In this document: piece by piece, positions 1-11,752 of the stretch
Numbering within the stretch: the stretch's first letter is position 1
Layout of the letters: every line of letters begins with the position of its first letter
Assembly (NCBI GenBank): GCA_036346225.1
Contig: JARFIW010000588.1
Span: 3,229,501-3,293,500, forward strand
DNA: 64,000 nucleotides
Source of the DNA: Platerodrilus igneus
Taxonomy: Eukaryota > Arthropoda > Insecta > Coleoptera > Lycidae
Direction: 5' to 3'
Notes under the pieces: generated by a model
Seen by the model: the letters and a program-made list of their open reading frames with translations, nothing else
The model's database searches: none
Told to the model about the DNA's origin: nothing
Position numbers and translations under genes: made by a program

Positions 1-322
1 TGTACTGCTTTTACCGTTGTTATATTATATAGTTTATCTAAACAGTTTTATTTACATTCTACAAAGTACTGAATAACTTAGACTAATCATTGCTGCTATG
101 CTTTTTCCTTTTTTTTTCAGGTTTGCTTGACTATTTTTCTTGCAGGTATTATCACTAACTCCTTACAGCCGCGTACATGGTATGTTGGTCTGCTTTCTAC
201 AACCCCCCCTAATCTCCGATTGAGCCCGGTCATTTCTTCTTTGATTTTCTTTTTGTTACGCACGGCTACGAGGCAACGTAGCATAAATTTGGCGCCCAAC
301 GCGGCTGCCACGAATAACGTAA
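1..322 (+). repeat. Terminal segment of an unclassified repeat, cut by the window edge
   Basis: This segment closely matches 10604-10907 over its whole length, including a pyrimidine tract followed by CAGGT and, near its right end, the motif TTGGCGCCCAACGCGG. That motif resembles a tRNA-Lys-type primer-binding site. The segment stops abruptly about 30 nt past the motif, inside the gag region of a minus-strand BEL element, so it is the right end of an insertion whose left end lies outside the window. Family unknown; an LTR-related element is the best guess. Confidence 0.6.
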
Positions 323-323
323 T

Positions 324-743
324 AAATCAATCGTTTGTAAATTGCATGATAACTCTCAAAATCCGAAATACGTCCCGAGAACCGCGAGACAGAAAAATGT
401 TTCCATTATTTACCGACAAACAATTATTCATATTTTCCACCTTCGGCTTTTCTTCTACGCGATCTAATTCACATTGTTCCGCGATAATACGAATATCTAA
501 TAGATAATCATCGATTTTCACCTTAAGAGCCGAAAATTCATTAAACTGTTCACTTTCCTGATCAAAGAAAATATTCTTGCAAAACAACTTGAAATGAGTT
601 TCAACTTGCTCAACACTTTTAATCGATGCTCTAATTAAAGCAATCGATACATTTTCCGGTTGATTAATTTTACTGTATATATGATCCAACCTTTTAACTA
701 CAAATCTAGCTTCAAAAATAGCTTTATCAATTGATATAACCAT
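324..743 (-). pseudogene. BEL/Pao gag, N-terminal fragment
   Basis: The minus-strand frame starting at 743 opens MVISIDKAI and is nearly identical to the gag start at 4782 of the neighbouring BEL element. It preserves the reading frame (IFFDQESEQFNEF) that is shifted in that copy. Gag of BEL/Pao elements forms the capsid-like particle for reverse transcription. The frame is cut near codon 138 by the inserted repeat at 1-322, so no zinc-knuckle region remains. Non-functional fragment. Confidence 0.8.
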
Positions 744-1209
744 ATTTGATTAATGATTAAGAACGACAATAAAAATTAATGTAAAAACAATGCGTAAGCA
801 AATACGCTACGACACTAATTAATCTACGAAATTAAATTATTAATGGACAAATGGAATTAATTACAATGCTCACCCGACAGAACGTTTAACGTTTCCCATA
901 AATTTCAACCCCTTTGTTATACTAATTTGGATGAACCCGAGTGGTTCCTGAAACTTAACGACGAAAAATAAAGTAAGAATTTAAAATACAACAACCCCTC
1001 ATCAATAGTTTGCATAAAGGAAACCGACGATCGACAATCTTTGCGACAAAGGACAAGGGATATATTGGAAAATCTACCGTTTACGACCAAATGTGCAAGC
1101 ACAATGTTAGTCTCTTTGTAACACGCTCAAACATATCAAAAACTACGACAATTATTAAATTAAAGTATAAGGAGCGAAAGGACTAGGAACTAATTAATTA
1201 ATTAAATAA

Positions 1210-1226
1210 TTCGGTTACGAAGGCCA
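1210..1226 (-). promoter_or_regulatory. Primer-binding site of BEL-1 (degenerate)
   Basis: Immediately inside the LTR the minus strand reads TGGCCTTCGTAACCGAA. This is a decayed match to the complement of a tRNA-Tyr 3' end and is related to the site at 4284-4300. Confidence 0.5.
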
Positions 1227-1638
1227 TGTTTATTGCCCGGGGGTATTATAAATTTATATATCGACTTACCTCCGCGTTATTTTATTGTTCTAAGGTGTAG
1301 TTCATACTCTTCAACTAAGTGGACTGTATGCGAATTATAGTACGTGTTACTTTTGCACTTTGACTGTGCTTTTTAAGGGTTTATCGATAAATTCACATTC
1401 GGCGGCACAATTGACTAACTCACTTTACCGAATCGAACCAACAACCGTTCCGCTTCGATGTTAACGAGAGAGTCTTTTGTCACTACCCCTTTTTCAACTT
1501 AATTTACACATGCACAAAGGTGGTTTTACGACAGGATATAACGGGACAAGGGATGACAGCTTTACTATTTGATTTACAACTACAAATTTAAAACAACTGA
1601 AAATTAACCAGGCCAACGTGCGACAAAGAGACCGAACA
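1227..1638 (-). repeat. BEL-1 5' LTR
   Basis: On the minus strand it runs TGTTCGGTCTC to AATAAACA, the expected TG...CA ends, about 412 bp. It aligns with the LTR pair at 3897-4282 and 13596-13996. It keeps the segment CGCGGAGGTAAGTC, which is also in the 13596 LTR but missing from the 3897 LTR. Confidence 0.8.
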
Positions 1639-1639
1639 A

Positions 1640-1880
1640 CGGTGACAAACGTAGAACATGGACTGGACTAATAGATGTTAGAAACGCATTTAATATGGCA
1701 TCATGGAAAATAATTGTGCAAAAGCTAAGAGCAAAGGATACCCCAGAACATTTAGTAAGACTAATAGAATCATATTTACAAAACCGCATCGTTAAAGCAG
1801 ATAAGGATACAAAAATTAAATTGAGGTGGAGTTCTACCGATGCTAGGGCCTACCCTGTGGAACACGTTATATGATGACTA
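1640..1880 (+). pseudogene. R1-type LINE reverse transcriptase fragment
   Basis: The plus strand translates to LIDVRNAFNMASW, then a segment ending LIESYLQNR, and in another frame MLGPTLWNTLYDD. These recall the motif A region and the PQGSVLGPLLWN-type motif of R1/Jockey-group non-LTR reverse transcriptases. A deletion and frameshift separate the two parts, removing the motif between them. It begins directly at the BEL-1 LTR border. Domain assignment is from motif memory; a protein search would settle the clade. Confidence 0.65.
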
Positions 1881-3640
1881 ATTAGTAGTAATAAGTAATC
1901 ACTTTCTTTATCACTCAATTAAGCTATATCTTTTTCTTTCCCCTATAAATTATTATGAAAAAAAAAGGTCGAATAGTATATGACGTCGAAAACTTGGTCA
2001 TATTTTATGAGCATTATCGTATCATGTTTTCTGAGATGAAATTTAAGCCAAAAGTTGTATAAGGATCAGCCTGTGAAAAATTGAAACAAAATTTTGGAAT
2101 GGATAATTTATTGTTTATTGTCATCAACTGTTTCGTGATAAGAGTTCCGGTTCGTTCTAGCAAGGATGCTGTAACTTTGTGCAAAATTTGTCCCTTTCAC
2201 GACGATATTGATTACATAAAATGCACTTTCATGTTTTCTATAATCTAAACAGTATCGTCTGACAATACAGTTGCAGCGGTCTAATTTCATTTCCTGTTTA
2301 ATTATATAATTGGTCTAATTATAAACACCTAAATGGCAGAGGCAAACTTTACTTATGAAACGAAGGCAGTATAATTATTAGACTATCAGAAACCAACAGG
2401 TGCAGGAACGAACGGTTACTTATGTGACAGGTAGGCCGAGTTTATATATACACACTCTCACACAAGCATATCGATGTAGTAAACAAACTTCCTGGTGCTA
2501 TTTATAATATACTGCGGTAAAATTACTACAGAACACCTACGTACCTCATTTAAATCATGTCATAAAAAACCGTAAGTCACATCTCACCACTTTACGCACT
2601 ACATCTGCGTCTGAAGGTTTTGTTATTTATTTTACAAACACCAACAGTTCACAATCACCCACTATATGACAGCAATGCAACTAACCGTTTTATACGCTTT
2701 AAAACTGGTTCGATTACATCGCGAAGTTTACAAATAAGAACAATGGTACTGGAAGATTACAGCGGCCGGCAGGAACAACAAACCAGGTTACCATCATTTA
2801 GAACCGTCGTCGTTGCGCGTGTTCCCTTTTCACTCTCACAAACACGACTGTACTGTTATGTTGGTGTTAGTTACGCAGACAAGACTTACAACTCCGAGTT
2901 GAACCAATAAAAATAGTGGACCCAACGTCATCACATTCACTTGTCTCATAACCTGCACGATTACTAAGATCCAATTATTTTAAATTGTTTTTAGTCGACG
3001 ATGGTAGGAAGTGCTGTTTTATGAGCATCTTTAGTTCGATATTTATTTTTATATCGTCCTTGCGTTATTTGTTGCGTTGCGAGGATGACACAAGTGGCGC
3101 ACTATATGGGCTTCTTTTGCTTACTGCTTTCGTTGAAAATTTTTGTACGGTTTCTTACATTTTACGGTTATATAAAAGGTATATTCTTTGGTAACTAATT
3201 TCTATTCATACAGGATGTTGCTTGTTTGTAGTAGTTTGTACAGTTGAAGATATGGAACAGGTTAACGTGTTGTACTACTTTCGTATGATAATGTAAATAC
3301 TATCAGGGACGTAATTGAGGACATTTTGGGTACTAATTTAAATAAACAGAGTGGGTACTGATTTTTGTCAGTGCAGTACTTATTTTCAGCTAATTTTTAA
3401 AAACTAAATACGTCTCTTACAAACCCACAATTTTGAACATTTTTGAACTTTTAGTGTTATTATCTGTTTACTTGCAATCTGTGACAGGACACCTTATGCC
3501 AACTCGGTGGAATAATCAACATTTCTGTTGTGTAATAAAAGGTTCCTTTCCGCTAAATTGTATAGAGGTTCTTAGAAAAAACAGTGTTGTTTGAAATTAT
3601 AGATCAAACGTGTAACTTCGACTCGATTAATATAATTGCA
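1881..3640. other. No gene recognised
   Basis: AT-rich sequence. The open frame at 2620-2910 (96 codons) has no motif I recognise, and several other short frames look like chance. No repeat elsewhere in the window was noticed for most of this stretch. An ATC microsatellite (ATCATCATCAT) at about 3641 marks the start of the next LINE piece. Confidence 0.5.
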
Positions 3641-3644
3641 TCAT

Positions 3645-3830
3645 CATCATTAGGTCTTCGGTCCTGGAACTGGTTCGACATGTACCCTCATTGTTTCATA
3701 TTCTGAACTAACCTATACATTTCCCTGAAATTTGCAGTCTGCATTTATCACTATCTGCTTACGAGAGTCTAATCTAGGTCTACCTCTACATCTTTTTACT
3801 ATCTCTGCTTGGTAGAAACTAATGATTAAG
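3645..3830 (-). pseudogene. LINE 3'-terminal fragment
   Basis: This matches the 3' end of the minus-strand LINE copies at 29197 and 30998, including the codons for a GRPRLD-type basic motif near the protein C-terminus. It is only about 185 bp, as expected for a 5'-truncated LINE insertion. An ATC-rich run adjoins its 3' end, as in the 29197 copy. Confidence 0.65.
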
Positions 3831-3896
3831 ATAAAGAGTGAAAACAAATGTTTGTCAATTAGTTACGCTTACCAAGATTCGTAACTGATTAATGCT

Positions 3897-4282
3897 TGTT
3901 CGGTCTCTTTGTCGCACGTTCGCGTGGTTAATTTTAAGTTATTTTAAATTTGTAGTTGTCAATCAAATAGTAAAACTGTTATCCCTTGTTCCCTTATATC
4001 CTGTCGTAAAAATTCCTTGTGCATGTGTAAAATAAGTTGAAAAAGGGGTAGTGAAAAACACTCTCTCATCGATATCGAAGCAGAACAGTCGGTTCTTCGT
4101 TCGGTAAAGTGAGTTTGTTAATAGTGCCGCCGACTTTATAGATAAACCTCTAAAAAACACAGTGCAAGTGCAAAGTAACACGTACTATAATCTCGAATAC
4201 AGTCCACTTAGCTGAAGAGTATGGAACTGTAGCTTAGATCAATAAAACCACATATAAAACTATACGACTCCCGCGCTGAACA
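3897..4282 (+). repeat. BEL-2 5' LTR
   Basis: Runs TGTTCGGTCTC to CGCGCTGAACA, 386 bp. It aligns end to end with 13596-13996 apart from substitutions and a small deletion (CGCGGAGGTAAGTC is absent here). The AATAAAA string near 4245 could serve polyadenylation. Confidence 0.92.
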
Positions 4283-4283
4283 A

Positions 4284-4300
4284 TGGTCTTCGTATGCCGG
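4284..4300 (+). promoter_or_regulatory. BEL-2 primer-binding site, tRNA-Tyr-like
   Basis: TGGTCTTCGTATGCCGG follows the LTR after one base. It is an imperfect complement of an insect tRNA-Tyr 3' end; the closely related BEL-3 has the near-perfect version. Confidence 0.6.
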
Positions 4301-4781
4301 ATTATTTAATTAATTAATTGGTTCCTATCCTTTAAGCTTTTTATTTATAATTAAATTTGATAGTTTTGAGTATGTTTGAACGTGTTACAAGGAGAATAAC
4401 ATCCTGCTTGCAAATTTAATGGTAGAAAGATCTGGTTATAACGGTAGATTTTATAATATATCTCTTATCCTTTGTGTCAAAGATTAGTGGTCGAACAGTT
4501 TACTTTAGGTAAACTAAATTTATGAGGGGTTATTGTATTGTAAATCTTTACTTTATTTGTCGTCTCAAGTTCGAGGAATCATTCGGGTTCATCAGCCTTA
4601 GCATATAACAAAGGGGTTAGAATTTGTGGAAAACGTTAAACGTTTTTGTCGGGCGAGCACTGTAATTAATTGCATTTGTCTATTAATAATTTAATTTCGT
4701 AGATTAATTAGTTGTAGCGTATTTGAGTACGCATTGTTTTTACATTAATTTTTATTGTCGTTCATTAATTATTAATCGAAT

Positions 4782-6145
4782 ATGGTTATATCAATTGATA
4801 AAGCTATTCTTGAAGCTAGATTTGTAGTTAAAAGGTTGGATCATATATACAGTAAGATTAATCAACCGGAAAATGTATCGATTGCTTTAATTAGAGCCTC
4901 AATTAAAAGTGTCGAGCAAATTGAAACTCATTTAAAGTCTTTTGCAAGGATATTTTCTTTGATGAGGAGAGTGAACAATTGGACGAATTCTCGGCCCTTA
5001 GGGTGAAAATCGATGATTATCTATTAGATATTCGGATTATCGCTGAACAATGCGAATTAGATTGCGTAGAAATTAAGCCGAAAGTGGATAATATGAATAA
5101 TTCTTTTTCGAAAAATAGTGGGATTAGCTTGAAACATCTTTCTGTCCTGCGGTTCTCGGGACACATTTCGGATTTTCAGAGTTATCATGTAATTTATAAG
5201 CGATTGATTCATGATAATGTCGGTTTGTCCCTTGTGGAAAAATTTTGCTATTTCGTTGATACACTAGATGAGTCGTGGCGTATGTTAATAAACCATTTGC
5301 CATTAAACGATTATGCATACGAAGAAGCCTATAAAATCATTACTAATCGTTTTCAGTCCAAGAGGTTATTACTTTCAACATATTTTAATGCTCTCAAAAA
5401 ATGCCCTAAGGTCAGTTCCTCAGACTCGCATGCGGAACTCCGGCAATTAATTAGTTGTTTTGATGAAAATATATTCGCGTTAAAGCAGATGGAAATAGAT
5501 CTATTAGATTTTATGATGTTTAATCTGTTATCGAAAAAATTAGATACAAACATTTTAAAGCGTTTCGAATTAGGAAATAGTGGCGAGATTCCCTCGTTCA
5601 AAGATTTAAGGTCGTACATTGAATAACAATGTAAAGTGTTGGAAATAAATGAAATTGCTTCAGAAACATGCTTAAAATCTCGAGATTCCGTGAAAGAAAG
5701 GGAAAAAGGAAGGTTTGTTAGCACTTCGGCTAAAACTTCTTTAGTTGGTACCACCAATGATGGTAAAAATTGTAGTGTATGTCAAGCTGTGCATCCTATT
5801 TATAGATGTAAGCAGTTTCTTGCAAAAACCTTTCAAGAAAGATTTGAGGTGGTAAAGCTTAAAAATCTTTGTATTAAATATTTAAATATTTTACATTCGA
5901 TGAAAAATTGTACGTTAGATTGGTCGTGTAGAAAATGTTATCAGTCACACAATCCGTTACTATACTTCGATAAACGAGAAAAATCGATGTCTCCACGCAG
6001 ACAAACTCATCGTCAAAGGTCAGAGTCTCCTCGGAGAGCGGCGCCTAGACTTACTACTACTAGTAGACCCAGCGAAGACAATCTGTCGTCGTCAGTTGTG
6101 CATGAACAACCTGCCTCTAGCTCGTTGATTTCGACGTCATTATAA
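4782..6145 (+). pseudogene. BEL/Pao gag
   Basis: Begins MVISIDKAIL, the same start as BEL-1. A one-base loss near 4937 shifts the frame, as shown by comparison with BEL-1, which is open there. The frame continues from 4979, is interrupted by one TAA at 5624-5626 and then runs to 6145. The C-terminal part has the BEL-type zinc-knuckle series: C-x2-C-x3-H-x4-C at CSVCQAVHPIYRC, and a final C-x2-C with HNPLLYF. A serine/arginine-rich tail follows. Gag packages the element RNA in cytoplasmic particles. At least two lesions make this copy non-functional. Confidence 0.85.
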
Positions 6146-6149
6146 CACA

Positions 6150-6400
6150 CAACCACGCTGTTAGCTACGGCAATGGTGTCGGTGCTGGATTATACAGGAA
6201 AATTGTAACCTGTTTGTGTAACTTTAGATAACGGATCCATGGAAAGTTTTATGACTGAAAGATGCCGTCAGAAATTAGGTTTAAGGAAACGGAGAGTCAA
6301 TGTCACTGTTCAAGGACTTGGCTTGAATTCGTCGTTGGTATCTGGTACACTATCGTGTGTAGTCAGCCCATCGGGAGCACGGTCTCCAGCATTGTTACAT
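6150..6400 (+). pseudogene. BEL/Pao aspartic protease region
   Basis: After the gag stop the downstream frame contains VTLDNGSMESFMTE, a BEL-type retropepsin active-site segment in which the usual D-S/T-G reads D-N-G. This is followed by VQGLG. The domain would cleave the Gag-Pol polyprotein. The altered triad and the stops on both sides make activity unlikely. Confidence 0.65.
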
Positions 6401-6429
6401 TTTACATAACATTTGTAATCAATTACCGT

Positions 6430-7805
6430 CGTCGTCGATAGGGGTCAAGGAATGGTCGCATACTCGAGGTTTGGCCTTAGCTGATCCTAATTTTAATATT
6501 CCTGGTAAAATTGACATGCTACTCGGAGCGGAAATCTTTGCTCAGGTTTTGTTGAGCGAATCTCGTTGAGGTGTCGCTAACGAGCCAGTTGCTATTAAAA
6601 CAACCCTTGGTTGTGTTTCAACTGGAAAGATCGTTTTCCCGAATAGTTCTATTAAGTCGTTGTGTGCTTTCGTTGAGCCCTTAGACAACGACATTCGTCG
6701 ATTTTGGGAATTACAAAATATTCCCTTCAAAAAACACATTTCTCCCGAAGAAGAAATGTGTGAAAATCAATTTGTGGAAATTTGTAGGCGTATCAAGGAC
6801 GGTCGTTTTGTAGTGTCCTTGCTCTTTAAAATTTCTGAACCCTCATTTGTGGGTACGAGATCGATTTCTATTAAAAGATTTTTGTCGTTAGAATGTCGTT
6901 TGCTAAAAAATCCTGAATTGTATTCGGATTATAAAAAATTTATGGAGGGTTATTTGAAAAGCGGTCACATGGTTCAAGTGGAATCGCCTGAAAATTTGTC
7001 GGTTTATGAGAAAATGTATTACATTCCCCATCATGCTGTACATAAGCGTGATAACACTACCACCAAATTGCGCGTGGTTTTCGATGTTTCGTGTCCGGAT
7101 CAATCTGGAAATTCTTTAAATGATAGCTTGGCTATTGGCCCTGCTCTGCAAAAATACATTGCAGTTTTGTTATTACACTTTCGTGCACATCCTATCGTAA
7201 TTACAGCTGATATCAAACAAATGTATCGACAGATTTTGGTTAAAGATACTCATCGTGATTATCAACGAATCGTCTGGAGATTTTCTCCGTCAGATCCTAT
7301 TATGGACTTTAAATTAAATACTGTGGCTTATAGAGTTTCGTCGTCGCCTTTTTTGGCCTTGCGTACTGTTTAAGAATTGGCAAGGTTAGAATCGATTAAT
7401 TTTCCTTTCGCGTCATCGGTATTGGCGAGCGATACCTATGTTGATGACTTAGTCACCGGATGCAATTCGATTGAAACTGCTAATCGATTAATTGGTGAGT
7501 TGAATAGTATTTGCACTAATGGTAGTTTTCAATTAAGAAAATGGAGTAGTAATTGCCCGGAAGTGATGTCCAACTTGAGGGAGTCCCTGTCCAGTTCGGA
7601 CGCAATTACATTTCAAGATGAAGATAGTGGTTCAATAAAAATTTTGGGCCTTTCGTGGCGCGCTCTTGCGGATGCATTTTTATATAAGTTAGACGTTGAA
7701 GAGCGCACTTGCACTAAGCGTAATATTTTGTCGGCTATCGCAAAAATATTTGATCCTCTCGGTTTGATAGCGCCTTTAGTGCTTTTCGCTAAACGTTTAG
7801 TTTAA
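6430..7805 (+). pseudogene. BEL/Pao reverse transcriptase
   Basis: Mostly open from about 6430: LADPNFNIPGKIDMLLGAE is the BEL protease-RT linker, followed by KLRVVFDVS, ADIKQMYRQI, YQRIVWRF and, after a stop at 7371-7373, the catalytic box YVDDLVTG (7437-7460). KRNILS and FDPLGLIAPL, both characteristic of BEL/Pao, follow. Stops at 6567-6569, 7371-7373 and 7803-7805 break the frame. The region around the 7373 stop also lacks residues normally found before the YVDD box, suggesting a deletion. It would copy element RNA to DNA. Confidence 0.9.
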
Positions 7806-8272
7806 GATCTTTAGCTTTTAGGTCTCGGCTGGGACCAAGAGCCGCCATTGGGTGAATTGCCAGCGGTTTCGAATATTGAGATTTCACGTCGCATCGTATG
7901 TCATAAATTTAAAAGGGTGGAGTTGCATGGGTTCTGCGATGCTTCTGAAACCGGGTATGCAGCTGTCATCTATTTTCGTTCGTTCGATTTAGAAGGTAAT
8001 ATTACCATGTCCTTAGTATGCGCAAAATCGAAGGTTGCTCCTACTAATCGCGTTTCAATGCACCGCCTCGAATTATGTGCTGCCGTACTCTTGGCAGATT
8101 TAGTAGATTTCGCCAAAAATACTTATACAGATATTTTATCCTTTAGTAATATTTTCGCGTGGTCAGATTCTACTGTTGTTTTGTCTTGGATTCGGTCTTC
8201 CTCGCATAAGTGGAAGACATTTGTTAGCAATCGCATTTTGCATATTCAAGAACGTATTCCTCCATCTTCATG
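7806..8272 (+). pseudogene. BEL/Pao RNase H, first part
   Basis: Continues the RT frame region with LGWDQEPP and then the RNase H signature HGFCDASETGYAAVIYF, MSLVCAKSKV, LELCAAVLLADLV and WSDSTVVLSWI, which carry the acidic residues of BEL RNase H. The sequence breaks at 8272 exactly where the 2.6-kb insertion begins and resumes at 10912, so the two pieces were one domain. Confidence 0.88.
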
Positions 8273-9359
8273 TGTAACGGGCATTTTTGTAGTTTAACAT
8301 TTTTCGCTTCCTTTCTGTTAACGTACTTAAAAATAAATCGTTTCTTTGAGATCGCGGTTTGTATAAAGTAAATACCTTCGAATAGTTTTCATATTGTATG
8401 CAATTTAACTCGCGTGTATTAATTAAAAATAGATAAATTGAAGCTTGATTCTCATTAATAAATAAATTCCAACTTATCGGAAACGATAAACAGCCTGTAA
8501 TTAATTATTAGATACGATTGTGACATTCACGTTTTAGATGTTCCTTATGTTATTAGCGAGGTAGATAATAGTCGATAAGCGGTTGTAATAGCAAGCAGTT
8601 TTGTGCTTGGTTACTATATGTTAGTTACGTTAAAAATGCGGTTTCCTTGTTGCTTTCCTAATTGTGTTTTGAGTTGTCTTTCTTGTGAAATAAAAAGTTG
8701 TATATTAACTGTAGCAGTGTAGTTCTAATGCCTTTTAAAGGAAATATGCTTTATATGTAACGTGTTTGGTCGACGCACGTGTGTTTTAAGGACATTGGAC
8801 TGACGGTTTTACTTTAGTGATACACGTGCCTTACTAATTGTTGTTTTTTTGTTGGTGCTTTGTCTTTTGATATTTAAACGGTGTGTGCGATCTAGTTTTT
8901 CGTGGTCCCTTTTTGTTTATCAGGGTAAGTGCAATAAACTTGTACAGAATTTTTAAAGGATCTACTTTAGTCAGGTTTTAAACTCCCTAAAACATTTTGC
9001 AAAATAAAATTGCAGAAGTGTTTAACTCATTCCGTATTAATGATATGTTAAATTTACCTTGCATTTAATAAGTAAATAAAATATGAACGTATATTTTCTT
9101 TTAAAGACAAAATTGTGGGAGTGATCGTGCTTTTAAATGTTTCACCGTATTCAAACAATGCCTGTACCAACAAAAATTAGCTTCAGAAGTTGACGAAGTT
9201 CTTTCTGCGGAAGCAGATCCGCAATACGAAAAATTCTTGGCGGATGTTATTACACTTCTATTGGTGATAGTTTATATGGTCGATAAAACAGGTTACAAAG
9301 TATTGCACTTTAGAGGGTGATACATTTATATGGTGATAGTTCCTAAAAGTCGGTAATAC

Positions 9360-10065
9360 AGTTACCAAAGTTCATAAGATACATCGCGCAAGCGCAATAG
9401 ATAAAAAGCAATGCAACGCCCTGGCGGCCGGAAGCGTGAACCTTATGACAGGTTCCGCGTGGCCAACTACCATGACGTCACCGATACAAAGGTATATTGC
9501 GCAATAATCAGAAATTTACATACATATAAGATGAAAGATAATTTACTCACATGATAGGTCCAGTTTTTCCCCAGGTACGCCTATCATTCTTCCGGGTCGA
9601 TAAAGATGGTATTGCTTCGGGCTCCGGTGGTGTTAGCTGAGCATGGACATCAGGGTCGTGTAGTCCCGTTTTGCCGAAGGTTGCTGATTACCTACCTATG
9701 CAGGGAATGACGGAAAAAAAACAGGTAAGGGTCGACAAACAAAAGATAAGCAAGCAGGATATCTACATAGGTAAAGCTACGATACGATACCTCACGGTGA
9801 CCACTTCACACCAAGAACCAAGGCAAAGCCACGTTCTCGAGAAAAAAGGAAAACTCTTACCACTTTTCCCCACTCTTTTCTAGTATTTGTCTACCCCTCT
9901 AGGGACATGCACACTGCGCAAATGCACTACTATGACGTACGGAAGTACCGCCTAGTCTATTTAAAATTCCCGCGCACCGCGTATTTAAAATTATGGCGCG
10001 AAACTTCCATACATCAAAACTTAACCTAAAAACACTGTTTAAGTGCAAATTGCACGTAACAATGT
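9360..10065 (-). repeat. About 0.7-kb repeat, second copy at 30280-30997
   Basis: Shared blocks include TGACGTCACC, CTCACATGATAGGTCCAG, a GATAAAGATGG segment, AAGATACGATACC-like, GGCGCGAAACT, and the right end GCACGTAACA. The family lies inside two unrelated hosts (this 2.6-kb insertion and a LINE 3' region), so it is a mobile unit. Read on the minus strand it starts TGTTACGTGC, which would suit an LTR start, but the other border is not resolved. Confidence 0.6.
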
Positions 10066-10603
10066 TTGGATCGGAATTATACTAACTTTAATTATTCTTA
10101 GTTGCGTGTGTTGCATGTGTTCCTGTCTGTTGTACCACAACTTCTACCCCCGCGAATAGACTGTGAATCTTTGCCAAGCTACACCAGGGCATCCGGCTTA
10201 CCAAGTTTCAAGTTGATAATGGGATGGAACCATGGACACCCCATACTCCACCAGCTCCAACTGCAAGGCTACCAGTAACCGAACTGGTACAATTCTATAG
10301 AAACTCTTCCTGTGCTCCTGGTTGTGTAAGTTGAACTATTTCATACTTGTTATTACTGTAAATATCTATCCGTTTGTTTTGCAATATTCTTCGTCGTACT
10401 GATACCTTTTACAATAGACTTGCCTGCTATTAAGGAAAAAAAAGAAAGAAAAAAAACAATCAATACTACTGGATTGCTCATATCAATTGTGTCTTATCTA
10501 TTTATCTTTTGTTAACTTTTTGTCTGATTTATGTTTAATTGGTGTGTGAGGAAACGTTTCTGCTACTCCCCAATATTACCTCACTTTGTACTAAACATTT
10601 TTC

Positions 10604-10907
10604 TGTATTGCTTTTACCGTTGTTATATTATATAGATTATCTAAACAGTTTTTTTTACATTCTACCAAGTACTGAATAATTTAGACTTTTCATTACTGCT
10701 ATACTTATTCTTTTTTTTTTCAGGTTTGCTTAACTATTTTTCTTGCAGGTACTGTTACTAACTCCTTACCGCCGCATACATCATAGGTCAGTCTGCTTTC
10801 TACAACCCCCCTACTCTCCGATTGAGCCGGGTCATTTCTTTGACTTTCTTTGTGTTACGTAACAGAATTTTTGGCGCCCAACGCGGTGCCACGAAAAAAA
10901 CCTAACA
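10604..10907 (+). repeat. Right-end segment shared with window start
   Basis: Near-copy of 1-322. Includes TTTTTTTTTTCAGGTTTGC (splice-acceptor-like), a second CAGGTA, and the primer-site-like motif ending about 20 nt before the insertion border. Confidence 0.7.
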
Positions 10908-10911
10908 CATG

Positions 10912-11737
10912 GTTTCATCGTAAGTCCCAAGATAACCCTGCAGGTTGTGCCTCACGTGTACTTTTGGCTTCAGAGTTGCTGCATCATCCATTATGGTGGA
11001 CAGGACCTTCCTGGTTAGTGCATCGTAATGAAGAATGGCCAGTAACGTCGCTGCCAAAACTTATCGACTCATCTCAGTTGGACGTCAAACATCGTACTCT
11101 GTCGTTAACAGTCTGAAAATTTTTTAGATTTGTTATTGGACAAATTTTCAAAACTGCAGAAAATTTGTAGGATTATTACATGTTTTCGTCATTTCATTCG
11201 CAATGTTCAATGTCCGGCAGATTTGCGTTCAAAATATTCTGATGGTTTGTCTCTAGCTCATCAGCGAGAGGCTATACATTTATTGATTAAAAGAGTTCAA
11301 ACAAATGTTTTTGCCCAAGACATTGCAAATATTAAAACTGAAAAACTTGTTAGTAAACAACTTCGTAGCCTTAGTCCGTTTCTAGATAGTCGTGATTTGT
11401 TGAGGGTGGGCGGTCGCCTACGTAACTTAGAGTTATAGCATGATGCAAAATTTCCAATTTTGCTTCCTCGGTCGCATCGGTTGACCGAAATTATTATATT
11501 AGATTGTCATGAAAGACATTTACATCCTGGAAATCGAACATCTCAATTTTTACTAACTCAAAATTATTGGATCTTGTCCGCAAAGAAAGCTATTCGGCAA
11601 TGTTTAAAATCCTGCATTCATTGTTTTCGCGTAAACCCTGTGGCTTTATGCCCCCCCTATGGGGATCTACCAGCTTCTAGGTTAACTCCATGTAAGGCGT
11701 TTTTACATACGGAAGTCGACTTTGGTGGACCTCTCTC
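10912..11737 (+). pseudogene. BEL/Pao RNase H end and integrase N-terminal part
   Basis: Resumes the BEL frame with FHRKSQDNPAGCASR, LLHHPLWWTGP, a stop at 11114-11116, and a shifted frame with DLLRVGGRL. LLPRSHRLTEIIILDCHE, HPGN and the zinc-binding HH-CC segment (KSCIHCFR) then lead into LHTEVDFGGP, which holds the first catalytic aspartate of integrase. A stop at 11436-11438 lies between. The reading is interrupted at 11753 by the next insertion. Confidence 0.87.
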
Positions 11738-11752
11738 TGTCACGATGAATCG

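Larger units (their letters stand above)
323..1638 (-). mobile_element. BEL/Pao retrotransposon remnant, 5' end only (BEL-1)
   Basis: On the minus strand this holds a complete 5' LTR (1638 to 1227), a primer site, a leader of about 465 nt and the first 140 codons of gag. It is then truncated by the repeat at 1-322. Its LTR and gag are clearly the same family as the element at 3897-13996. At its other end it abuts an R1-type LINE fragment that starts one base after the LTR, so BEL-1 probably inserted into that LINE. Confidence 0.85.
8273..10907. mobile_element. 2.6-kb insertion in BEL-2, unclassified, 4-bp target duplication
   Basis: Bounded by CATG at 8269-8272 and 10908-10911. Removing it and one CATG restores a continuous RNase H reading frame, so the borders are secure. 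Ends are TGTAACGGGC and CCTAACA, that is TG...CA. No internal pair of LTRs was seen. Near the right end it contains a primer-site-like TTGGCGCCCAACGCGG (10871-10886) and the segment shared with 1-322. It also contains a shorter repeat (about 9360-10065). No long coding frame. Perhaps a solo LTR or a non-autonomous LTR element. Confidence 0.75.

Noticed and set aside
2620..2910. 96-codon open frame as a gene
   Set aside because: No recognisable motif, no start context, no supporting neighbour; likely chance or a repeat scrap.
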